From: CAZEAN01 sp964510225
Lineage (GTDB): Bacteria > Planctomycetota > Planctomycetia > Isosphaerales > Isosphaeraceae
Direction: 5' to 3'
NCBI GenBank assembly: GCA_964510225.1
Contig: CAZEAN010000004.1
Location: 1 to 64,000, forward strand
Length of the DNA: 64,000 nucleotides
Shown here: piece by piece, positions 5,738 to 14,155 of the stretch
How the letters are laid out: each line of letters opens with the position of its first letter
How positions within the stretch are numbered: position 1 is the first letter of the stretch
Translations under genes and position numbers: made by a program
The notes under the pieces: model-generated
What the model was told of the DNA's origin: nothing
What the model saw: only the letters and a program-made list of their open reading frames with translations
Databases searched by the model: none

Positions 5738-6514
5738 ATGAAACTGTACGAACAACATGGATTCAGCCGAGATCTCGTCGATCCGGGTGGCGACATCCGG
5801 TCCGTCGAGCGGTGGCTAGGTAGCGAGGATCGCGTGGATATCGCGATTGAACGCCGCTCATGTCCCGTGACGACGGGTCATCTGGTCGCGGTGAAATACT
5901 ACCTGCTGGACGACCATGCGAACGCCCGACTGTGGGCGCGGAAGGTCGTCGACTTTGCCGACGAATATTTCTTCGGAGCGTGGCGAGACCGAGTGCCCTC
6001 GGGCACTTATCAGGACAAGCCGCCGGACCGGGCATTCTACGACAAGCGTGCGGGGTGGTTGCCCGAGCTTCAGGCGGGCCTGCTCTGGGGATCATGCCTG
6101 GGGGAATGGGACCGCGTCGGGCGTTACGCAGCCTATCTCCGCGACGATGTCATCCGGGATGCGGAACAGTCGGTCGAGAACCGGGCGTGGTACCTGATCC
6201 TCGCCGGGGGACTACGCGGGCGACCCTGGGCCGAGATGACCGAGTTCGTCGAGACGGTGCGACGCGGACGTCGCAAGCAGGAGCAACTCCTCCTGGACGT
6301 GCTTGAGTCGATTTACGTCGGTGACGACTCCCGGAAAGTGGACGACGCATCGACGTTCTATTTCCGACATCACAAACGTACCCGAGCGAAATCGCCGTCG
6401 ATCCCGGAGAGACTCGCGATCGATTATTCGATTGTCAGCCTACTTGCAAAGCAAATAGAAAAAAGCCCACAGCTACCGGAAAATTCAGAAAAATATATTG
6501 TCTTCTTTCATTGA
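5738..6514 (+). CDS. Putative immunity-type protein (possibly Imm49-like)
   Basis: Encodes 258 residues, soluble and mostly helical. The segments HLVAVKYYLLDDHANARLWA, FADEYFFGAWRDR, LLWGSCLGEWDRVGRYAAYL and WYLILAGGLRGRPWAEM suggest alpha-helical repeats like those of polymorphic-toxin immunity proteins of the Imm49 type; this assignment is by general resemblance only. The start at 5738 is chosen for the GAGGT ribosome site six bases upstream. It lies directly after a toxin-like fragment, which supports the role. The last ~90 bp are AT-rich (GKQIEK..., EKYIVFFH end) unlike the GC-rich body, so the C-terminus may be altered. Confidence 0.5.
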   Translation: MKLYEQHGFSRDLVDPGGDIRSVERWLGSEDRVDIAIERRSCPVTTGHLVAVKYYLLDDHANARLWARKVVDFADEYFFGAWRDRVPSGTYQDKPPDRAFYDKRAGWLPELQAGLLWGSCLGEWDRVGRYAAYLRDDVIRDAEQSVENRAWYLILAGGLRGRPWAEMTEFVETVRRGRRKQEQLLLDVLESIYVGDDSRKVDDASTFYFRHHKRTRAKSPSIPERLAIDYSIVSLLAKQIEKSPQLPENSEKYIVFFH

Positions 6515-6524
6515 TCGCGTGTTG

Positions 6525-6632
6525 ATGGAGAACAGGAAAGAGGACGAACGCCTCATGATGACGCTAACTGGTTGGTACTGGCTGTCGTTTCTTGGACTGC
6601 TCCTGACAAAAGTCTACCGTAAAAATCCATAA
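6525..6632 (+). CDS. Single-helix microprotein (35 aa)
   Basis: A short frame from ATG 6525 to TAA 6630-6632. Its N-terminus is charged (MENRKEDERL) and is followed by one hydrophobic helix (LTGWYWLSFLGLLL) and a basic end (KVYRKNP). It could also start at the twin ATG at 6555/6558, giving 25 or 24 residues. It begins 11 bases after the immunity-like gene and ends ten bases before a strong hairpin, so it may be the last gene of that transcript. Coding status rests on composition and context only. Confidence 0.35.
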   Translation: MENRKEDERLMMTLTGWYWLSFLGLLLTKVYRKNP

Positions 6633-6641
6633 CCGGCTCTA

Positions 6642-6677
6642 ACGCGAGTCCTTCGTCTCGTCAGACGAACCTCGCGT
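6642..6677 (+). terminator. Nested hairpin, probable terminator
   Basis: ACGCGAG (6642-6648) pairs with CTCGCGT (6671-6677), and inside it CGTCT (6654-6658) pairs with AGACG (6663-6667). It lies just downstream of the 6525 microprotein and between convergent genes (the DUF1223 gene ends at 6777 on the minus strand). No long T-run is present. Confidence 0.45.
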
Positions 6678-6776
6678 AGCAGAGGTCAACCGTGTCCTGG
6701 GAGGAACCGGGAGTCCGAGGCCTCCACTTCGAGACCTCGGGCCGATCAATCTATGCTTGGAGAACAGGAACCTGGC

Positions 6777-7700
6777 TCAGCGGGCACCGATCTGGGTCGA
6801 CTCGGGACTCCAGGAAATCGAAGCGGCTTGAAGCACATAGCCTGTCGACTCGTCCTGGAGGAGAGCGACGACCTGACACTTGGAAGGATCCCAGCCCTCA
6901 CCGAGTTCGAGCTCGAAAACGGCTTCGCCGTTGGTGTCTCGACTGAGTTCGATCGGTTTCGCCTCGAATAGGCGAACGACATTGTGCTCGACCAAGGTCG
7001 CTCCCGCGTTTTCGCCAGAGGGGACCTTGGTCGTCAGGGGGCCTTCGGCGACGGCGAGTCCGGCGAGAACCTCTTGACCATTGAGGCGCGCCACGCGGGC
7101 ACGTGCACGAACTGTGACCGTTCGTTTCGAGGGTTCATCCGACGGGCTGACGATCGAAACCGAGAGGAAGGCTTCAGCCCGGGCCTGAAGCGTTCGATCG
7201 AGCCGTTGCTTGGCGTATGGCCAAACCGCTCGGACGCCCGACGAGTTGTAGCCGCTCATCGGGTACTGGCCGTCGAAGAGTACCAATGGGGTGAAGTAGA
7301 GACTCTTGGAGTCGGGATCACGCTCCTTCGCCGCTTGACTGTAAGCCCACTGACGACCGCTGTAGCTGCGTGACGAGAACGGATCGGTCCAGGGCTCGTT
7401 GAAGTAGTCGACGTGGAAGGCGAGCGCGATCAGCCGATCCCGGCTCTTCCGTTGCGCCTCCAGCCGCTCGACGAGTTTCTCGGCAGTCGGACAGTAATTG
7501 CAGCCTTGCGAGGTGAAGAGTTCGACCAGAACGTTCTTCTGTGAGGCTTCGACCGTCCGGACCTCGGGAGAACCCTGGTCGATCGATGCGAGACTTGCAA
7601 CCGGCTCGTCGATCTGCTGTCCCGTCGTCCCACGTCCGAAACCGAGGAGCAAGAGCCCCCCACTCGCCACGACTACAATTGCAAGCATCCAACGACTCAT
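6777..7700 (-). CDS. DUF1223 secreted thioredoxin-fold-like protein
   Basis: Encodes 307 residues. A hydrophobic signal or anchor lies at about 5-24. The family signature VELFTSQGCNYCPTAEK carries a CxxC pair (Cys67, Cys70), followed by ALAFHVDYFNEPWTDPFSS and TPLVLFDGQ. DUF1223 proteins are periplasmic or secreted, have a thioredoxin-like N-terminal half and unknown substrates. The C-terminal half is beta-rich and ends ATSISWSPES-like. The gene is alone on the minus strand between decayed regions. The start codon is at 7700-7698; a possible ribosome site GGGGAGAAG lies a few bases upstream. Confidence 0.88.
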   Translation of the reverse strand: MSRWMLAIVVVASGGLLLLGFGRGTTGQQIDEPVASLASIDQGSPEVRTVEASQKNVLVELFTSQGCNYCPTAEKLVERLEAQRKSRDRLIALAFHVDYFNEPWTDPFSSRSYSGRQWAYSQAAKERDPDSKSLYFTPLVLFDGQYPMSGYNSSGVRAVWPYAKQRLDRTLQARAEAFLSVSIVSPSDEPSKRTVTVRARARVARLNGQEVLAGLAVAEGPLTTKVPSGENAGATLVEHNVVRLFEAKPIELSRDTNGEAVFELELGEGWDPSKCQVVALLQDESTGYVLQAASISWSPESTQIGAR

Positions 7701-8163
7701 ATGCTCTTCTCCCCAGTGATCCCGACGAAACGATCGACCTCACGCCGATCTCACGAATCTATTTTATATATCTCGCTCAATTGCAACCGATGCCGCCGTG
7801 AGCCTGACCACATTCCCGAGTTTTTCTGTTGCGTGCCGCCGACTTCTGGTTCGCGGGGACTGAATCGGGCCGACCGGAATCGTTGCTCCGAAAAGGCCCC
7901 CCGGCAGAGTGACGTCAGTGCTCAGGGCGATGTTGGTGAGGGGCTCGGGGCAAGTTCGAATGGGTTCGGAGAAAGCGACTTTGCTATCCTCCTGATCACA
8001 CTACCATATTGTCAGACGCATGCATTATCGATTCAGTGATTGAGAAATCACTTCGCTTCGTACGTCAAGCTATGTCTCATGGTTCTCCTCTCTAATGGGA
8101 TTGAGTACAACTGGGCCTTCTCGCTCGAAATGACCACCTGACTGTCCGAAAGAAAGAGGATCA
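7701..8163. other. Intergenic region between divergent DUF1223 and GH97 genes
   Basis: 463 bp with no convincing gene. It holds the second copy of the repeat described at 8011-8061 and presumably promoters for both flanking genes. Nothing else was recognised. Confidence 0.5.
8011..8061 (+). repeat. Direct repeat copy 2 (orphan 3' tail of a membrane-gene paralogue)
   Basis: Matches 5095-5143. In the frame starting 'tac cat att gtc aga' it reads YHIVRRMHYRFSD then TGA, parallel to YLFVRRVHYRSSH at the end of the 4600-5127 protein. The rest of the gene is missing, so this is a stranded 3' end left by duplication and deletion. Confidence 0.6.
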
Positions 8164-10188
8164 ATGTACCACTATGGCTTCTGGGCGTTCCTCACGCTGC
8201 TCTTTACCATCACTCCCATGGCGAATGCCCAAACAGTACCCGACCGGATCGCTGCGACCTCACCCAACGGTCAACTTCGGATCGAGTTCCTCCTTACCGA
8301 CGACCACCCCAACGGTTTCTCTCCACGCTACCAAGTCCGTTACCAAGACCAACCGGTTGTCCTACCGTCACGACTCGGTCTTGTGGCTTACCAGAGTCCG
8401 AGTTTCGGGCGAAACTCTTCAGTCGAGAAGGTTCAAGTCCGATCGATTGATGAGACCTATCTTCAGAGTCCAGGTAAACGGAAGAAAGTAGTCAACCGAT
8501 GTGAAGAAATCATCATTACACTGAGTGAACACGTCCATCCCGCCCTCAAGTGGGAGCTAATACTGCGGGCTTACGATGACGGTGTTGCACTTCGATATCG
8601 GATCCTCACAAGTGATTCCCTCGAGAAGATCGCTATCTCAAGAGAGCTGACCGAATTCAGGTTGCCCAAGACGGTCTCTGCTTACACCCTCCCTTTGGAT
8701 AGCTACAGAACCTCTCACGAAGCACGGTACCAACATACGCCGATATCAAAGATTGCCGACCACCAATTGCTCGGACTTCCTCTGCTTGGAGAACTGCCGG
8801 GAGTTGGTTGGATCGGAATTGCCGAAGCCGCCCTCTTTGACTACGCAGGGATGTACTTAGCGCACAACGCCGTCGATAAGAACCTGCTAAATACCCGTCT
8901 TTCCCCCTTGCCTTCCGATCCCGAGATCGCTGTCCAAGGAGTGTTGCCGTTGGAATCCCCCTGGCGAGTGATCCTCTTTGGGGAACGGCTGACCCATCTC
9001 GTCGACTCGGACATCATCCTCAACTTGAATCCACCCTGTGCTCTGGGCGATACGTCTTGGATCAAGACTGGCAAGACAACCTTCCCGTGGTGGAATGGTT
9101 ACTTCGAGGAGGAATCCCCCTTTGAACTCGGGCTCGATACGGCAACTGCAAAGTACTACATTGACTTCTGTGCCGAGGCAGGAATCCCATACCATTCCCT
9201 CGACGGTAAAGGAAATGCAGCGTGGTACGGCGGTCCGATCGTTCCTTACCAAAATGCTGATATCACACGTGGTGTCGATGGACTCGATCTTCAAGAAGTG
9301 CTAAGTTATGCAGAATCCAAGGGAGTAAAAATTAGGCTCTGGTTGAACTGGAAAGCAGCCGAAGTACACATGGAACAAGCATTCCCACTGTACCACGCCT
9401 GGGGTGTGGAAGGTGTGATGCTCGACTTCATGGATCGGGACGATCAGACGATGATCCAGTTCCTCCAGAAAGCAATCAAAACGGCCGCCGCGAATGAGTT
9501 GACTGTCACACTCCACGGAGTCTCAGCACCAACCGGACTTGAGCGGACCTATCCAAACCTGCTCTCCCACGAAGGAGTACTTAACCTGGAGTACGATAAG
9601 TGGGACCCGCGCGGAATCACCCCGGAGCACGAGTTGGTTGTCCCATTTACTCGGATGCTCGCGGGTCCGCTTGACTTTCACCAAGGCTCCCTTCGCGGAG
9701 TCTCCTTAGACGAGTTTCGGCCCCGCAACGAAGCCCCTTTGGTAATTGGGACCCCGTGCCGAATGCTCGCCTCGTATGTTGTCTACCAAAACCATCTACC
9801 GATGGTCGCCGATTACCCTTCCTCATACCGAGGCCATCCACTGCTCCCTGTGCTTGCGGCAGTCCCGACGACCTGGGATGACACTCGTTGCCTCGCCGGG
9901 ATCCCTGAGAAGCTGGTAGTCTTAGCCCGCCGGCATGGTCACGATTGGTGGGTGGGAGTCATGGTTGGTCGTGACGAACAAGAGGTACAGATTCCGCTTT
10001 CTTTCCTGGGGCCCGGCCCGTTTGTGGCAAGCCTCTATCGGGATGATCCAGATACCCCCGAGCAGCACGTTCAAGAGCTTAGGGAAGTCACGTCAACCGA
10101 CCTGCTCAGTATCCCCGTCACTTCAGGAGGTGGCCTCTTGATCCATTTCCAAACTGTCTTTACGCCCACAGAGTCAATCAAGGACTAA
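8164..10188 (+). CDS. Glycoside hydrolase family 97 (alpha-glucosidase/alpha-galactosidase type)
   Basis: Encodes 674 residues with a signal peptide (about 1-22, ending ANAQ). The GH97 N-terminal beta domain begins at ATSPNGQLRIEF and QPVVLPSRLGLV. The TIM barrel (about 290-560) has the conserved VMLDFMDRDDQ segment with Asp421. It also has the LSHEGVLNLEYDKW segment with Glu470 and Glu476, and a C-terminal beta domain. GH97 has an inverting group (SusB-like) and a retaining group; the Asp in the DFMDRDDQ segment is the nucleophile of the retaining group, so a retaining alpha-galactosidase or alpha-glucosidase is expected. Probably secreted to the periplasm. No SusC/D genes nearby. Confidence 0.93.
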   Translation: MYHYGFWAFLTLLFTITPMANAQTVPDRIAATSPNGQLRIEFLLTDDHPNGFSPRYQVRYQDQPVVLPSRLGLVAYQSPSFGRNSSVEKVQVRSIDETYLQSPGKRKKVVNRCEEIIITLSEHVHPALKWELILRAYDDGVALRYRILTSDSLEKIAISRELTEFRLPKTVSAYTLPLDSYRTSHEARYQHTPISKIADHQLLGLPLLGELPGVGWIGIAEAALFDYAGMYLAHNAVDKNLLNTRLSPLPSDPEIAVQGVLPLESPWRVILFGERLTHLVDSDIILNLNPPCALGDTSWIKTGKTTFPWWNGYFEEESPFELGLDTATAKYYIDFCAEAGIPYHSLDGKGNAAWYGGPIVPYQNADITRGVDGLDLQEVLSYAESKGVKIRLWLNWKAAEVHMEQAFPLYHAWGVEGVMLDFMDRDDQTMIQFLQKAIKTAAANELTVTLHGVSAPTGLERTYPNLLSHEGVLNLEYDKWDPRGITPEHELVVPFTRMLAGPLDFHQGSLRGVSLDEFRPRNEAPLVIGTPCRMLASYVVYQNHLPMVADYPSSYRGHPLLPVLAAVPTTWDDTRCLAGIPEKLVVLARRHGHDWWVGVMVGRDEQEVQIPLSFLGPGPFVASLYRDDPDTPEQHVQELREVTSTDLLSIPVTSGGGLLIHFQTVFTPTESIKD

Positions 10189-10561
10189 TCCTGTCTTTCG
10201 AACGAATCTCCCTTCAGCGACACCACCGGTGAGTTGTTCTCATTGTGTTACAGTTTGAGCATTGGATCCTCACTTCTCAGGTCGTCCGAGGAAGTCGGAC
10301 TACGATGATCAGCGTCTCGATTGTTCCTTCTGACTTGGTCCAGCATTCAACCGTTGGGAAGGGCACTTCCGATTGCACATGCTACATTTAAAATAGTTGC
10401 ACAAGGTCTGCTATCTGATTCTGTCGTCACTCAAGTTCGATGGAATGGTCAAAGATGCAACCCATTACATTTCCTCCCCTAAGTCGCTCTCTCAAGAATC
10501 CTGTGAGACTCAGAACTCAGAGCGGCTCAGTTGATTACTTTCGTCGCGTAGAGGTTGCCTG
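10189..10561. other. Intergenic region upstream of the lipase gene
   Basis: 373 bp without a credible gene. A 6-bp hairpin GTCCGA/TCGGAC (10284-10300) with a five-base loop could be a weak terminator of the GH97 gene. Nothing else was recognised. Confidence 0.4.
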
Positions 10562-12325
10562 ATGGGACAGCATTCGAAGGGGACAACAGGCTCCACAGAC
10601 AATGGCTCAACTCGGGATCCCTCTGGCGAAGCTAGGGTAGAATCGGTAGCAGCGGTCCTTGACGCGGCGTTGGCTGTCAATACTGAAGTTCATCGCTTGA
10701 TCCTGACCTATGCCTTGGCCTCGACCTTGGTTGCGGCCCTCCCTTCAACTGCCTGGATGTACGAGTTACAGCTTGTTACGGTTCTCCTCTTGAACCTCCT
10801 CATGATTCGAGACATCGGCAGAAGCTGGAATAACGTCCGAGGACAAGGGCCGCTCACATTTCTGCTTGCCTTCCTCGGTTTACTTGGGACGTTAGCGGTT
10901 GCAGCGATGGCGTTCCTGGTCGTCTTCTCGGTGAGTCTTTATGTCCCACTCGTCCGTAGCTGGGCTGAAGCAGCTGCCTACTTCGCCCTCACGCTCTCGG
11001 TCGGACGAGTCTGCAACGAGTTCTACCAAGGCGCTCGGAAAGTGAACCGGAACCGGCTCGCGAAACTGCTCTCCCGCCGACGAACCGCGCAACCCACTGA
11101 ATCACTCGAGCGATCCCGTCGGAATCGGAGACGGTTGTTGCTAAGTGGTGTTGGATTGGCGATGGCCGCCAGCAGTGTCGTCGACTACACCCGTCGTCGA
11201 CGACGAGTGGCCGACAATACGACGATTCCAGAAAAGACATCTGGAAATATTCTATTCGAGGCTGCTTACTCCTCCGAAGTGACTTGGCAGAATAAGGTCA
11301 GTTCGATTCTTACCGTCCAGAAACAAGCGTCGATTACTTCGCCGGTCACTCCCTACAACCGTGAACAGGCCAGGAGAATGATTTTTGCCTGCAAAGTCGC
11401 CGTCATGCAATACCGAATCGGCCGAGTTGCCTCTGGGTATGATGGAACGGTGATCGGCATGGATCGCTTCAAGAAGGAATATGGAGACGACCCATTGATG
11501 GTCGATTTCTTCGACGAAGTCGATCGGTTCTCGCAACAGATCGGACAGAGACAAAAAATAGTGCCTTTCGAGGCCGAGGAGGAGCGGTACGAAGACTACT
11601 TGCAAGTCGTTCGTCAACCGAGTCCGCAATCCTCGTCGAGTCCGCTCAAACGCGCCATGAAACCCGTCGAATCGGCTCTGTATGAAACGATCCCACAAAT
11701 CGTCCGACGGGAACTCCGAGAGCGTCTCTACGTTGGATATTTGTTGAAAACCGACCGATCGAATGTTCTTGTGTTTCGGGGGACTCAGACCTCGGCCGAA
11801 TGGCTGTACAACATGAACAGCGACCAGCGCGAATACGTGGATACCTCCACGAACGGATCGTTCGGTTGGATCCATGGCGGATTCCTGACGATGGCTGAGT
11901 CCATTAGACCTCGTCCCGATGAAATCGCTCCGATGCTAGACCCGGCAAAGCCGTGCTATGTCACAGGGCACAGCCTCGGGTCGGCCTTAGCAACAATCTG
12001 GGCTTTAAAGCTAGCCTTGGCTCGTCCAGAATTAGCCAAGCAGATTCGACTCTACTCGTTCGCCGGTCCTCGAGTGGGGGATCGAACGTTTGCCGAATCG
12101 TTTAGTAGCCTGATCCCGAATGCATATCGGATCGTGAATTTGGCGGATAGTGTTCCGTTGTTACCCACATCGACCATGGGTAAGACATTCACACACGTTG
12201 GCCAACAAGTTTCGTTTGTCGGCGCCGCCGGTGATTTATTGCTTAACCATGTCGTTGACTTATACCAGGCGGCCCTTGAGCAGGGAGTTGAAACCACCGA
12301 GGAAATGCCTACGATCCGTACTTGA
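10562..12325 (+). CDS. Membrane-anchored class 3 (Lip3-type) lipase
   Basis: Encodes 587 residues. The N-terminal part has about four hydrophobic segments (roughly residues 45-65, 68-85, 97-122, 127-150), then a basic linker (RRRTAQPTESLERSRRNRRR). The C-terminal half is an alpha/beta-hydrolase of the class 3 lipase family: VLVFRGTQTSAEW carries the oxyanion-side motif, VTGHSLGSALATIWAL the nucleophile Ser471. FAGPRVGDRTFAESF is the typical family segment. The catalytic Asp is likely in VNLADSVPLLP and the His in LLNHVVDLY. It presumably hydrolyses acylglycerols or phospholipids near the membrane; specificity is unknown. Single gene with no operon partner. Confidence 0.88.
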   Translation: MGQHSKGTTGSTDNGSTRDPSGEARVESVAAVLDAALAVNTEVHRLILTYALASTLVAALPSTAWMYELQLVTVLLLNLLMIRDIGRSWNNVRGQGPLTFLLAFLGLLGTLAVAAMAFLVVFSVSLYVPLVRSWAEAAAYFALTLSVGRVCNEFYQGARKVNRNRLAKLLSRRRTAQPTESLERSRRNRRRLLLSGVGLAMAASSVVDYTRRRRRVADNTTIPEKTSGNILFEAAYSSEVTWQNKVSSILTVQKQASITSPVTPYNREQARRMIFACKVAVMQYRIGRVASGYDGTVIGMDRFKKEYGDDPLMVDFFDEVDRFSQQIGQRQKIVPFEAEEERYEDYLQVVRQPSPQSSSSPLKRAMKPVESALYETIPQIVRRELRERLYVGYLLKTDRSNVLVFRGTQTSAEWLYNMNSDQREYVDTSTNGSFGWIHGGFLTMAESIRPRPDEIAPMLDPAKPCYVTGHSLGSALATIWALKLALARPELAKQIRLYSFAGPRVGDRTFAESFSSLIPNAYRIVNLADSVPLLPTSTMGKTFTHVGQQVSFVGAAGDLLLNHVVDLYQAALEQGVETTEEMPTIRT

Positions 12326-12391
12326 AGAAGACTCCTTTCTTGATAGCGACAATGAAACAATGAAATGGAGATCTTGGAGCCAGCCACCTCG

Positions 12392-12409
12392 ATTTAGCCA
12401 CGGCTAAAT
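12392..12409 (+). terminator. Palindromic stem after the lipase gene
   Basis: ATTTAGCC / GGCTAAAT with a two-base centre (effectively a 7-bp stem and CACG loop), 67 bp downstream of the lipase stop. A short T-rich stretch follows. A weak terminator or an operator for the following pnt operon are both possible. Confidence 0.35.
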
Positions 12410-12692
12410 TTAAACCGCCTCCGCGCGGCAAACCTGTCACCACACCAGTCCAGAACAGAATTCTAGGTCCAGCACGAATATGCGTTTGTATTACACACGA
12501 AAATCCTTTTGTTCATCTCAGGTCGGATGGCACCGGTACCGAGCATCTATACGTCCAAAGAAAACAGGACCATAAATGATTTTGGATATATGCTGAATCA
12601 TCATGGAAAGTTCACGATGTCAGGGGGTTGAGTCTTGGATAGACTTCGGCGATGCTGCTCGTGAACAAAAGGAACAAAGTGGTGAGGAGCCA

Positions 12693-13871
12693 ATGATCAT
12701 CGGAGTCGTGAGTGAGAGTTTCCCAGGTGAGCGTCGAGTGGCGTTAACCCCTGGATCGGTGCCGTCATTGACAAAAGTTGGTGCCGAGGTGTTGATCCAG
12801 ACCGGTGCTGGAGAAAACGCAGGTTATCCGGACGATCTGTATCAGGAAAAAGGGGCAACGCTCATATCGAGTCGCTCAGACGTCTTCGAGCGCTCCAACG
12901 TAATGGTTCACTTACTCGGTCTGGGGGCGAACCCCGAAGCGGGCCAGAGGGACCTACCACTTTATCGGTCTGGACAAGCTGCTCTCGGCTTCTTTCGGCC
13001 CTTGGATGATCCTGAATCAATCAAGGAGCTGGCGGATACAGGGGTCACCGCATTCTCGATCGAAATGCTGCCTCGGATTACCCGCGCACAGAGTATGGAC
13101 GCACTGTCGGCCATGGCGAACATCGCCGGCTACAAAGCTGTCCTCCTGGCAGCAGACAACCTCCCTCGAATGTTCCCGATGTTAATGACCGCGGCAGGTA
13201 CCATTGCCCCAGCCAAAGTACTGGTGGTCGGCGTGGGTGTTGCGGGTCTACAGGCAATTGCAACAGCAAAACGACTGGGTGCGGTCGTCTCAGCATACGA
13301 TATCCGTCCCGCAGTAAAGGAGCAGGTGCAGAGTCTCGGTGCAAAGTTCGTGGAGCTTCCCCTCGAAGCAACCGAGGCTGAAGACGCTGGGGGATATGCT
13401 CGGGCTCAAGGAGCGGAGTTCATTGAGAAACAACAGGAGTTGATGGCCAAAGTCGTCAAAGAAAACGACGTGGTGATTACCACGGCCAATGTACCTGGCC
13501 GGAAGGCTCCTGTGCTGGTCACTGAGTCGATGGTCGCTGGAATGAAACCTGGATCAGTGATCGTCGACCTCGCTGCAGAAAGGGGCGGAAACTGTGAGGC
13601 GACTCGCCCCGGTGAGACGGTCCTCAGCGACGGAGTAACTGTACTGGGGCCACTCAATCCTGCCGGGCTCATTCCGTATCATGCAAGCCAGATGTATTCC
13701 AGTAACATCACAGCTCTCCTTCTTCATCTCATCAAGAATAACGCCTTCGCTACCGTGTCCGATGATGAGATTACCCAGGAAACACAGATTGCCCGCGACG
13801 GCCGTATTACCAACCAGCGGGTACAGGAAGCTTTAGAGGGAATCCCCAAGGTCCAAGGAGTCCAATCCTGA
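12693..13871 (+). CDS. pntA: NAD(P) transhydrogenase subunit alpha, soluble domain I
   Basis: Encodes 392 residues. This is the NAD(H)-binding domain of the proton-translocating transhydrogenase, which passes hydride between NADH and NADP+ driven by the proton gradient. Family marks: GVVSESFPGERRVALTPGSV at the N-terminus, FSIEMLPRITRAQSMDALSA with the RAQ..DALS segment, and the nucleotide-binding stretch VLVVGVGVAGLQAIATAKRLGA. Later comes SVIVDLAAERGGNCEATRPG. The start at 12693 is supported by a GGTGAGGAG ribosome site. The C-terminal membrane part is a separate gene (next), the split arrangement common in many bacteria. Its stop overlaps the next start (ATGA). Confidence 0.95.
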   Translation: MIIGVVSESFPGERRVALTPGSVPSLTKVGAEVLIQTGAGENAGYPDDLYQEKGATLISSRSDVFERSNVMVHLLGLGANPEAGQRDLPLYRSGQAALGFFRPLDDPESIKELADTGVTAFSIEMLPRITRAQSMDALSAMANIAGYKAVLLAADNLPRMFPMLMTAAGTIAPAKVLVVGVGVAGLQAIATAKRLGAVVSAYDIRPAVKEQVQSLGAKFVELPLEATEAEDAGGYARAQGAEFIEKQQELMAKVVKENDVVITTANVPGRKAPVLVTESMVAGMKPGSVIVDLAAERGGNCEATRPGETVLSDGVTVLGPLNPAGLIPYHASQMYSSNITALLLHLIKNNAFATVSDDEITQETQIARDGRITNQRVQEALEGIPKVQGVQS

Positions 13872-14152
13872 TGGAATCGCTTGTCGTCGCCTTGACGATC
13901 TTCGTACTCGCCGTCTTCGTTGGCTTCGAAATCATCACCAAAGTACCCCCCACGCTCCACACCCCATTGATGTCGGGCTCGAATGCGATCTCAGGGATCA
14001 CACTGGTCGGCGCACTCCTTTCGTCAGGCTCTCAGTACTCGATTCTCTCAACGGTGCTGGGGACAATTGCGGTCGCACTCGCAACAGTTAATGTGGTAGG
14101 CGGGTTCTTGGTCACCCATCGCATTCTCGGCATGTTTCGACGGAAGAGTTGA
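13871..14152 (+). CDS. pntAB: NAD(P) transhydrogenase subunit alpha, membrane part
   Basis: Encodes 93 residues with three hydrophobic helices and the conserved KVPPTLHTPLMSGSNAISGI segment, which identifies the domain II portion of the alpha subunit. It contributes the membrane proton channel with PntB. It overlaps the stop of the upstream gene by one base (ATGA), so translation is probably coupled. The next gene starts four bases after the stop, completing a three-gene pnt operon. Confidence 0.95.
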   Translation: MESLVVALTIFVLAVFVGFEIITKVPPTLHTPLMSGSNAISGITLVGALLSSGSQYSILSTVLGTIAVALATVNVVGGFLVTHRILGMFRRKS

Positions 14153-14155
14153 ACT

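Noticed and set aside
7318..8039. Alternative frames around the start of the DUF1223 gene and its upstream region
   Set aside because: The real gene is unambiguous; the others are Arg/Ser/Pro-rich shadows, and the intergenic frame ends only by including the repeat copy.
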